In this document: positions 57,674-64,000 of the stretch, one piece after another
How the letters are laid out: every line of letters starts with the position of its first letter
Position numbering within the stretch: position 1 is the stretch's first letter
From: Phormidium tenue FACHB-1050
Lineage (GTDB): Bacteria; Cyanobacteriota; Cyanobacteriia; Pseudanabaenales; Pseudanabaenaceae
Assembly: GCF_014696925.1 (NCBI RefSeq)
Contig: NZ_JACJQY010000022.1
Span: forward strand, 1-64,000
DNA: 64,000 nt
Direction: 5' to 3'
Notes under the pieces: generated by a model
What the model was told of the DNA's origin: nothing
Database searches by the model: none
Seen by the model: the letters and a program-made list of their open reading frames with translations, nothing else
Position numbers and translations under genes: made by a program

Positions 57674-59929
57674 TTAACGCAGCTCTTTGAACTGAATAAC
57701 CACACGACGGTTAAACGCATTATCTGTTGCTGTAATTTCTTTACGCAGAGGTTGCAACCAAGATAAAGCCTCAAAAGTAACTTTGTAATTACTATCTAAG
57801 CCGCGATCGCGCAGTAAGTTCACGACCTCATTGGCTCTTGCTTGTGAGAGGTCAAGATTATAGTCATAATCGCCCATTTTGTCGGCATGACCACTAACTT
57901 GGATAATTCCGCGTTTTCCTTGAATTTTTGTCCAGAAATCATCAATTTTGGCTTCTTCACTAGACATAAGTTGCGACTCATCAGAGGAGAAGAAAACTAC
58001 TACTTCTACGTCTGGATTTGTAATTGGCAAAATTGAACTATTAATACTGCTAATGCTGCGATCGCCAGTCTTATTCTGGGTTATAGAATTTGAATCATTT
58101 TTAAGCCCATTTTTGGGGATATTTTTTACATTATTTAAATCACCAGAACTAACATTTTTAGAAGAATTATCGATAGTGGGTTTCTCAGAATTATTGCTAG
58201 AAATATCTCCAGTTATTTTTTTAGGAATATCCCCCACTACTTTGCCTGAATTATTGAGAGAATTATTTTCATTATTTTCAATATTGTTATTCGGCGAGTT
58301 ACGAGATGATTGGTCTAGAGGTTTATCAGAATTATTACTAGATAGTTTGACAGGCTTACCATTCAGCTTATTGTCATCCTTGCTAGTTGCTGGATTGGTT
58401 GCTTTGTTAGAGTTTGGAGTACTAGATTTGGGGGCGCTAGTTAGCAACTTATTGTTAGCCTTATTCGTGAAATCTGGCTTTGGCTCAAGTACTGATTCTT
58501 TAATCACCTTTGGCACAGCTTGATTTTGCAATTTACTATCATCCGATCGCTGAATTAAAATACCAAAGGCGATCGCTGTCCCAATAAAAGCTGCACCAAT
58601 CAGCAAACCCGCCAATATTTTCCATAGGCTACTCGGAGCCGCGATCTGATTATTGGCAATTTCCAGCTCTTGAGCGACTAGTGCCGACGCTTGTTCATTT
58701 TCCTGAGCTTTAACCTCAAAATCGAAAAGCTGTTTCTTAACAAAAGGAGCGATCGCCATTGCAGTTCCGACAACTACAGCTTGACGAATGCGTTGATTGC
58801 CAACCTCTAGCTCAAACCATTGGGAATCATCGCGCATGACAAAATCAACTTTGGCAGGCAAACCTTTAGGATATGATTTGACACAATTTCCTTGATCGTC
58901 ATAAATTGAGCCACGATCAGCAATAACTTGGTTTTCATAGACCACTTCCGCAAAAATTTGCGAGAGACTGGTCATTTCACTAGCAATTTTATAATCCCAA
59001 ATATCAATATCTAGCCCAGTATCAAAATCATCTAACTCTTGTAACTGATAGCGATCAACATCATTCCCAATCCCAATCAAGATCAACTTTAAATAGTTCC
59101 TTTTGCCAACTGCAATTTCTAACGCTAGTTCCTTAGTATAGTTTTTGACCTGCTCCAGATCATCAATCCTGCCATCGGTCAAGAATACATACAGCCCCTG
59201 CTGAGCTTGGCTATATTGATTTACAAAATAGGCGATCGCAGGTAATAGCTTTGTGGTCTTACCCAGCTTAAAAGTTGCAGGTCCCGCGATCGCTAATTGC
59301 TGACAACTCGCATGATCAAACTCTCCCAATACCTGAATTTCATCACCTTCCCCACACCCCCAATAGATAAGCGAAGTCTTTCCAGTTCCATCCAAACTAC
59401 CAGCCAAATAAGCCGTAAAATCTTGAACCAATGGCTGCAAGATATTTTCTGTATAGTTAATCTCATAGCCACGTTCTTGGATTTCCGCAAACGCTTCCCG
59501 CTTAATTTTGCGAATCGGTTCTCCATCCTCTAAATAAGAACGCAATCTACCCTGCTTAATATAGTCAACCAACAGATTAGGATCGACTCTTGCCTCAACC
59601 TTGCGCCCATAAGCCCGTTTCATTGATGCGCTAGCATCCAGAGCCAGCCCAGTTCGCCAACCTTCAGCAAATTTCCCCTGCGGCTCCATCGCGATCGAGA
59701 ATTCCACTCGACATTCAGCCGACCCAGAATTTGTCTCTGGGATAGATCGCCAAACGTTCACCTCACCAAACTCAGCGGCTACTAAATTAGCTGGCATTTG
59801 CCAGTTTTTTGATTCAGTCCTTAATTCGTTCTTGACCTTATTGTCAATTTTACTTTTGAATTTACTTTTGATTTCACCATTGTCTGCACGTTCTAATTCA
59901 ATAGGCTCGGAATTATTTTCATGTAGCAT
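57674..59929 (-). CDS. VWA domain - membrane segment - OmpA domain protein
   Basis: A 751-residue protein. The N-terminal VWA domain (about 50-330) has an intact MIDAS: GLALDASASMKRAYG, KTTKLLPAIAYFVNQYS and LYVFLTDGRIDDLEQV. Then a linker, one membrane segment (about 433-460, LAGLLIGAAFIGTAIAFGILI), a long Asn/Ser/Lys-rich low-complexity stretch (about 475-630) and an OmpA/MotB peptidoglycan-binding domain (about 638-751; QVSGHADKMGDYDYNLDLSQARANEVVNLL, NRRVVIQF). There is no signal peptide, so VWA is probably cytoplasmic and OmpA periplasmic. The start could be Met45 (59797), which aligns with the paralogue next door. Confidence 0.85.
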   Translation of the reverse strand: MLHENNSEPIELERADNGEIKSKFKSKIDNKVKNELRTESKNWQMPANLVAAEFGEVNVWRSIPETNSGSAECRVEFSIAMEPQGKFAEGWRTGLALDASASMKRAYGRKVEARVDPNLLVDYIKQGRLRSYLEDGEPIRKIKREAFAEIQERGYEINYTENILQPLVQDFTAYLAGSLDGTGKTSLIYWGCGEGDEIQVLGEFDHASCQQLAIAGPATFKLGKTTKLLPAIAYFVNQYSQAQQGLYVFLTDGRIDDLEQVKNYTKELALEIAVGKRNYLKLILIGIGNDVDRYQLQELDDFDTGLDIDIWDYKIASEMTSLSQIFAEVVYENQVIADRGSIYDDQGNCVKSYPKGLPAKVDFVMRDDSQWFELEVGNQRIRQAVVVGTAMAIAPFVKKQLFDFEVKAQENEQASALVAQELEIANNQIAAPSSLWKILAGLLIGAAFIGTAIAFGILIQRSDDSKLQNQAVPKVIKESVLEPKPDFTNKANNKLLTSAPKSSTPNSNKATNPATSKDDNKLNGKPVKLSSNNSDKPLDQSSRNSPNNNIENNENNSLNNSGKVVGDIPKKITGDISSNNSEKPTIDNSSKNVSSGDLNNVKNIPKNGLKNDSNSITQNKTGDRSISSINSSILPITNPDVEVVVFFSSDESQLMSSEEAKIDDFWTKIQGKRGIIQVSGHADKMGDYDYNLDLSQARANEVVNLLRDRGLDSNYKVTFEALSWLQPLRKEITATDNAFNRRVVIQFKELR

Positions 59930-59972
59930 GGCATTCTATTTCTCTTGCTTTTATTTATGACCTAAGCGAACA

Positions 59973-60081
59973 GCCCTGCACTCAAGTGCGGGCTGAAAGC
60001 TAAAACCCGTTGAAACGGGTTGACCTCATTTAGTCATCTTTAGATGACTTTAGCTTTTAGCCAAGAACTTGAGTTCTTGGC
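59973..60081. repeat. Four-hairpin repeat element
   Basis: Four consecutive hairpins, each with a 2-nt loop: 59973-59993 (GCCCTGCACT-CA-AGTGCGGGC), 60004-60021 (AACCCGTT-GA-AACGGGTT), 60032-60049 (AGTCATCT-TT-AGATGACT) and 60060-60081 (GCCAAGAACT-TG-AGTTCTTGGC). It sits between the two VWA genes. No protein is encoded. Confidence 0.85.
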
Positions 60082-60107
60082 AGTTTGTAACTAGAGATGA
60101 TGCTTAT

Positions 60108-61115
60108 TCATACGAAATCTACAACATCTTTCCATTGTTCAGATTCTGTAATTAGAGGAGCCTCTAGCTCCAGAGGCAATGCTTCTGTAATGTCTTGCGT
60201 CACATTTCCACCCGAAAATTCTAGGGTAAAAGCTGTAGACCCCGCAGGTAACCTAAAACGCATCAACGCAGGCACTCCAAAGTTATACTCTTCGCAAACT
60301 GCTCCTGCCTGATTAAGAATCCTTCCATAATGCGTAACTATCGTTTCCGCAGAGACAAATTCTTTGAAAATCTGTTCCAAAATCTGAATGTCATCTGCAA
60401 CTTGATAATCCCAGAGATCAATTTCCCGACCTGCGGCATCTTTGACAAAGCTTCCTTCAAACATATTATCTAGTTCTTCCAGTTGCTTTTCATCAATCTC
60501 GTTGCCAACTCCAATCAATAAGAGCTTGATAAACGGTTTCGTTTGATCAGCAATTTCTAGCGCATATTTAAAGCAGTATTCCTTGACATCTTCAAGATCT
60601 TCGATAATGCCATCGGTGATCATCAGACAGATCGCCGCAGGTTGCTTTACACCGATCGCTGGTGCATCTTTATATTTGTTAATGAAATATCGTAAAGGCG
60701 GTAATAGTTTCGTTCCTGTTCCCCAAGGAATTTTGGGCCCTTTGATCGCAATTTGCTCGATCTCTTCACCACTAAAACTACCCAGATCTTCGATCAGTTC
60801 ACCTGCTGCACCGCAAGCCCAGTTGAGCAAGTCAACTTTACCCGTTGCCGCAAAATTAGCAAGATACTTGACCATCACCCTTGCTACTGGCTCAACGACG
60901 TTGTTCGTAACGGCGGCACTTGCAAAAAAGCTACTGACAACACCACTGATGCCATACATTTTTTTCATCGAGGCAGAACCATCTAGGGCTAAGCCAACTC
61001 TTGCGCCTTCAATGTCTGGAACCATCAGAATAGTTGCAACGATGTCAATATCTCCGTTGTTTTGGGGATAAACATTGACTTCACCAAAGGGTTGAACGAC
61101 ACTTTTTAACTGCAT
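60108..61115 (-). CDS. VWA domain protein (paralogue of the VWA-OmpA protein)
   Basis: A 335-residue soluble VWA protein. MIDAS residues are intact: GLALDGSASMKKMYG, GTGTKLLPPLRYFINKY and CLMITDGIIEDLEDV. It aligns with the N-terminal half of the neighbouring gene, including FGEVNVYPQNNG at the start and EIDLWDYQVADDIQILEQIFKEF near the end. It has no membrane segment or OmpA domain. It lies upstream of the larger paralogue, same strand, with the four-hairpin repeat between. The pair probably arose by duplication and may function together. Confidence 0.85.
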   Translation of the reverse strand: MQLKSVVQPFGEVNVYPQNNGDIDIVATILMVPDIEGARVGLALDGSASMKKMYGISGVVSSFFASAAVTNNVVEPVARVMVKYLANFAATGKVDLLNWACGAAGELIEDLGSFSGEEIEQIAIKGPKIPWGTGTKLLPPLRYFINKYKDAPAIGVKQPAAICLMITDGIIEDLEDVKEYCFKYALEIADQTKPFIKLLLIGVGNEIDEKQLEELDNMFEGSFVKDAAGREIDLWDYQVADDIQILEQIFKEFVSAETIVTHYGRILNQAGAVCEEYNFGVPALMRFRLPAGSTAFTLEFSGGNVTQDITEALPLELEAPLITESEQWKDVVDFV

Positions 61116-61299
61116 ACTCGGACTCTCTGATATTTCACATCAAAATAGTAACGTATATGGCTTTAACTAGAGGCAATTTCGCTAAAAACCAAAGGTATTA
61201 TTACATCACATTAAATTCATGGTTATTCTGCTTAGCAAATGGCAGACGGTGGGCGATCGCTACACAAGAAGACTTTGAATCGAACAACTTACAGTTAGA

Positions 61300-61310
61300 T
61301 ATGCTATATT
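61300..61310 (+). promoter_or_regulatory. Possible ssrA promoter
   Basis: TATGCTATATT is a likely -10 region just before the mature 5' end at 61321; TTGAAT at 61275-61280 is a possible -35 (19 bp from TATGCT). Tentative. Confidence 0.35.
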
Positions 61311-61320
61311 TGGATCATAA

Positions 61321-61709
61321 GGGATCGTAAGGGTTTCGACGTGTTAGTAGAAGCTATCCCTTGATGCAGGTCGAGAGCGGGCTATCTCTCGTAAATCAAT
61401 GGCTCAAACAAGTACATGCGAACAACATTGTATCTTTCTCTCGTAAAGCAGCTCCAGTAGCAGCCTAAGAACCAAACTTTTCGGTTTCGAGGAGTGTTGT
61501 ATGACTCCGTTAAATGCACCACTCAACCCCTCAACGGATGCTGTGACTAGCTTTCTCTGATAGGCTTTTCGCTTAAGACTTTATCAGTGCATCTCCCATT
61601 GCTAGAGATAAATAGCAGTTCCCTCCACGAGGATTAGATTGGATAAACCTGTGAATGACTGGGAGGTTAGGCGCTAGTGCGGACGGCAGTTCGACTCTGC
61701 CCGATTCCA
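61321..61709 (+). ncRNA. ssrA: Transfer-messenger RNA
   Basis: tmRNA rescues stalled ribosomes and tags the product. The 5' GGGATCG pairs with 3' CGATTCC (61702-61708) to form the acceptor stem. The T-arm region GGACGGCAGTTCGACTCTGCC is at the 3' end and GTTTCGACG near the 5' end. The tag reading frame starts at GCG 61418 and encodes ANNIVSFSRKAAPVAA, stop TAA at 61466-61468; this is the cyanobacterial-type tag. CCA is not fully encoded (the 3' sequence is CCATTAA). A strong terminator follows. Confidence 0.95.
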
Positions 61710-61720
61710 TTAACCTAAAT

Positions 61721-61753
61721 AAAAAAGGCACTTGCTCAGCAAGTGCCTTTTTT
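61721..61753 (+). terminator. ssrA terminator
   Basis: AAAAAAGGCACTTGC-TCA-GCAAGTGCCTTTTTT; perfect 15-nt arms ending in a T-run. Confidence 0.9.
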
Positions 61754-61792
61754 ATTGCAAACTGCTATGAAATACTCAGGATTAGCAAAGAA

Positions 61793-62389
61793 GTGCGTAA
61801 ACAAGTATTTACAAATTCTCAATATCTAAAGCAGTTAATTATTGTATTTAGCCTACCTGCGATTATCGGTATGAGCTTTGTGCAGATGATTCCTAGTTGG
61901 GAAATAGTCAAGCCGATCGCCATATTGATATTTTTAATTATGGTTATAGGGTTTGCCTTCAGGTGGCGATCGCAGACAGATCGCAACCAAAGAGTTATGT
62001 TATTTCGCCCATTTATCTTTTTTCCTTTTTTAGCGATTTTCACTTTAGCCGTATCATTTTTTTTGTTAGTCAATTTAGCGATCGCCTATCTGGATTACCA
62101 TCCTGTCACAACGTATCAGTTTCCAGATTTACCCACAACTTTGTACATTTACGAAAACACCTGTTTTCCCCCTGATAGTCGGACTGAGTGCAATTATTAT
62201 TCCACTGAAATTAGGCGTAGGGTATGGATTTTTCCAGTTACGACAACGCTATTATCTTGTCCTTGCTTTTTTGAAAAGCCGATTCTGCGAGGTGATATCG
62301 CAACTTTTCCGATTGAAGCAAGCCGCGACAAATCTAAGCTAGCTGTCTCTATAGATATGAGGTATGGCAAAGTAGTAGAGGGTAGCTAA
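61793..62389 (+). CDS. Small membrane protein of unknown function
   Basis: The open frame begins upstream, inside the tmRNA, which is unlikely to be translated; the first reasonable start after the terminator is GTG 61793 (VRKQVFTNSQYL), giving 198 residues. Three membrane segments are visible (LIIVFSLPAIIGMSFV, IAILIFLIMVIGFAF, FLAIFTLAVSFFLLVNLAIAY). A C-terminal soluble region follows with two Cys pairs (NTCFPPDSRTEC and LLSCPCFF). The function is unknown and the start uncertain. Confidence 0.55.
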   Translation: MRKQVFTNSQYLKQLIIVFSLPAIIGMSFVQMIPSWEIVKPIAILIFLIMVIGFAFRWRSQTDRNQRVMLFRPFIFFPFLAIFTLAVSFFLLVNLAIAYLDYHPVTTYQFPDLPTTLYIYENTCFPPDSRTECNYYSTEIRRRVWIFPVTTTLLSCPCFFEKPILRGDIATFPIEASRDKSKLAVSIDMRYGKVVEGS

Positions 62390-62407
62390 ATTGATGAGGT
62401 GATCTTG

Positions 62408-62911
62408 ATGCTGCAATCAGAAGTAAATCAAACATTGCAAGGCGATCGCTCTGATAATCTCGCTGGCAATCAAGCTGAGGCTATTAATCAATATGAGCAA
62501 GATTTTTACGCTTGGACGCAATATCAATCAGAATTTTTGCGTTTGGGTAAATGGCAGGAGCTAGATATTAAAAATTTGGTAGAGGAGATTTTATCGTTGG
62601 GTAGGCAGCAAAAGCAGGAACTCCGCAATCGTCTAGGAATTTTAATTGGGCATTTATTAAAGTGGGACTACCAGCCAGAATTGCGTAGTAAAAGTTGGAG
62701 AGCTACTATTCGTGAACAACGGGATGAAATTTTAGAAATTTTGCAAGAGAATCCCAGTTTAAAGCCTTATCTTGATGAAGCTGTTCAAAAAGGATTTCGC
62801 CAAGGGATTAACTTAGTTTTAAAAGAAACTCCCCTTGATCTGAATGACTTGCCTACAGAATGTCCCTATGCGATCTCCCAAATCCTCGATCTACTATTCC
62901 CTTTTGATTAA
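62408..62911 (+). CDS. DUF29 family protein, copy 3
   Basis: About 167 residues from ATG 62408 (MLQSEVNQTL); a GTG at 62399 would add three. It has the DUF29 hallmark YEQDFYAWTQYQSEFLRLGKWQELDIKNLVEEILSLG, RNRLGILIGHLLKWDYQP and QRDEILEILQENPSLKPYLDEA. It is very close to the copy at 25557, including KETPLDLNDLPTECPYA. The function is unknown. Confidence 0.88.
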   Translation: MLQSEVNQTLQGDRSDNLAGNQAEAINQYEQDFYAWTQYQSEFLRLGKWQELDIKNLVEEILSLGRQQKQELRNRLGILIGHLLKWDYQPELRSKSWRATIREQRDEILEILQENPSLKPYLDEAVQKGFRQGINLVLKETPLDLNDLPTECPYAISQILDLLFPFD

Positions 62912-63176
62912 AACATTTCTAGCCAGTCAGCGCGTTTAGTACGAAGCGTCCCAATTTTTGCGCTATTCCTTAAGGAGTGTCTTGGGGCAGTTTCGGTAAA
63001 TTTAAAAAATTTAAAATAAATTTAATTAATTAATAAAAAGCTGAAAATCCTTGCTAAACATTGCGATCGCTCTATTACAAGCATCAGAAAAGCCTGTTAA
63101 TTTTGCAGCGTTAACTTCTTGACGTTTCTATAAACTTTGCGTCAAACTGTCTAGTAATTCAATAGCTAGAACCAGC

Positions 63177-63413
63177 ATGGAAACTCTGGAATTCATTATT
63201 TACCCAGATGGACGAGTCGAAGAGCGTGTCACAGGCATTGTCGGTTCTAGTTGTGCTGAGGTGACGGCAGCGATCGAAGCAAAGCTCGGTATCGTGGCTC
63301 ATCGAGAGTTAACATCCGAAAACTTTGCTCAACAGCAATTCACATCACAGTCGACTACGCAATTCGATCGCGTGTCTGACATAGACGCTTCTAGCTTTAG
63401 CCAGTGGCAATAA
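63177..63413 (+). CDS. DUF2997 protein
   Basis: A 78-residue protein: METLEFIIYPDGRVEERVTGIVGSSCAEVTAAIEAKLG is the DUF2997 pattern, a small domain normally encoded next to Ycf35/DUF1257 in cyanobacteria. The tail (about 45-78) is variable. It lies 81 bp before ycf35. The function is unknown. It has no Cys cluster, so it is not itself an iron-sulfur protein. Confidence 0.85.
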   Translation: METLEFIIYPDGRVEERVTGIVGSSCAEVTAAIEAKLGIVAHRELTSENFAQQQFTSQSTTQFDRVSDIDASSFSQWQ

Positions 63414-63494
63414 AACACAGAAAATCCAATGTTTCACTTTATAAAATAAAAATTTTCGTCCATTAGCCATTTAGTCGTAGTCAGGATAATCCCT

Positions 63495-63881
63495 ATGTCA
63501 CATTTTAGCCAAGTAAAAACCCAAATCCGCAGTCTTGAGCCTTTGCAAAAGGCTCTCACTGATTTAGGAGTCAACTGGAAATCTGGGGCTTCTCCCATGC
63601 GCGGACATGAAGGCACAACCACATCGGCTGAAGTGGTAATTGAGCAAGCCAATGGTTACGATGTAGGCTTTCAGTGGAATGGTTCTGAGTATGCCCTAGT
63701 TGCTGATATGCAGTTTTGGCAACAGCCTTGGACTGTTGAGAGCTTTTTGAGAAAGGTAACTCAGGGCTATGCGATCGCCACAGTCATGGGTGAATCTAGT
63801 GAGCAAGGCTTTAGCCTGTCCGAGCAGCAAGTCCGCGAAGATGGATCAGTACGTCTCGTTCTCCAACGTTGGAATGGATAA
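63495..63881 (+). CDS. ycf35: Ycf35 (DUF1257) protein
   Basis: A 128-residue protein of the plastid/cyanobacterial Ycf35 family: MSHFSQVKTQIRSLEPLQKALTDLGVNWKSG and NGYDVGFQWNGSEYALVADMQFW are the conserved features, and the length is standard. Its function is not established; the conserved neighbourhood with DUF2997 and a ferredoxin suggests a shared redox-linked role. The end overlaps the downstream gene by 8 bp. Confidence 0.92.
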   Translation: MSHFSQVKTQIRSLEPLQKALTDLGVNWKSGASPMRGHEGTTTSAEVVIEQANGYDVGFQWNGSEYALVADMQFWQQPWTVESFLRKVTQGYAIATVMGESSEQGFSLSEQQVREDGSVRLVLQRWNG

Positions 63882-64000
63882 TTCGTCTGTAGAAACAGCG
63901 ATAAAAACTAGTTCAGAGTCAGAGATAAGCGATCGCTCTGGCTTTGAACCTGAACTTGGCGGCGAATTGCGGCAAAATGCTGTATTCGTTGATGAAACTG
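63874..64000 (+). CDS. Ferredoxin-like protein, N-terminal part
   Basis: An open frame starts at ATG 63874, overlaps the Ycf35 stop by 8 bp and runs off the window edge. The visible residues include SGFEPELGGELRQNAVFVDET, which matches the N-terminal lead-in of the cyanobacterial ferredoxin (4Fe-4S) that follows Ycf35 in other genomes. The iron-sulfur cysteines would lie beyond the edge, so the identity rests on this segment and context. Confidence 0.75.
   Translation, partial: MDNSSVETAIKTSSESEISDRSGFEPELGGELRQNAVFVDET

Noticed and set aside
57948-58523. Leu/Ser-rich open frame opposite the VWA-OmpA gene
   Set aside because: It mirrors the Asn/Ser-rich linker of the real gene; the hydrophobic composition is a by-product of base content.
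61655-61792. Upstream extension of the membrane-protein frame
   Set aside because: It lies in the 3' end of ssrA and its terminator; translation from there is implausible, so I moved the start to 61793.
1-64000. CRISPR array
   Set aside because: The dispersed repeats are palindromic, of several families, and are not regularly spaced with unique spacers; no cas gene is seen.
1-64000. tRNA or rRNA genes
   Set aside because: I looked for T-arm and acceptor patterns in the gaps; the only tRNA-like structure is in ssrA.

Overview
The window is a cyanobacterial chromosome segment. Evidence: the octamer GCGATCGC (HIP1) recurs throughout, and the genes include ycf4, a three-domain flavodiiron protein, a PanC-Cmk fusion, Ycf35/DUF1257 with DUF2997 and a ferredoxin, DUF4332, three DUF29 genes and a tmRNA with a cyanobacterial-type tag (ANNIV...). 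Moderate GC and dense small palindromic repeats would fit a Pseudanabaena-like filamentous lineage, but the genus is an inference. I saw no tRNA, rRNA, CRISPR array, transposase or prophage.

Layout. 0-9 kb: deoC, a DUF2325 protein, a small TIGR03643-like protein, moaB, a RibD-like reductase, a lipoprotein, ycf4, a lipoprotein cyclophilin, a small exported protein and an Hsp70-family protein. 9-14.5 kb: a small membrane protein and a 1629-residue hybrid histidine kinase. 14.5-19.4 kb: a BMP-type nucleoside-like ABC importer on the minus strand. 19.6-30 kb: GST, purH, DUF4332, a phosphoribosyltransferase, a flavodiiron protein, DUF29, uppS-cdaA (translationally coupled), lysA and a cytochrome b6f heme-assembly candidate. 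30-42 kb: a Wzz/tyrosine autokinase, a tandem-duplicated CobO-like protein, an exported protein, a pentapeptide protein, DUF29, valS, larE and rlpA. 42-47 kb: panC-cmk, an LptA-like protein, lptB and an LptF/G permease on one strand (cofactor/nucleotide synthesis followed by LPS export). 47-57 kb: Uma2, a GAF protein with a degenerate Hpt domain, a Ser/Thr kinase, a Spy-like protein, radC and a Rqc2/NFACT protein. 57-64 kb: kptA, two paralogous VWA proteins (one with an OmpA domain), ssrA, DUF29, and the DUF2997-DUF1257-ferredoxin cluster that runs off the right edge.

The most unusual feature is the intergenic DNA. Nearly every gap holds one or more long, mostly perfect palindromes. I distinguish four composite multi-hairpin families (called A, B, C and D here) and a large set of single hairpins that share a short GC-rich triloop core (GCGC-TTC-GCGC or its complement) but have different, site-specific, nearly perfect arms. 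In many cases an arm runs through the stop codon of the adjacent gene. Copies within a family differ by paired changes that keep the stems intact. One B element sits inside a D element and appears flanked by a TA duplication. Two protein genes (valS and the Rqc2/NFACT gene) carry a repeat inserted in frame. Together this suggests a population of small, probably non-autonomous, palindromic elements, or a palindrome-perfecting process, active in this genome.
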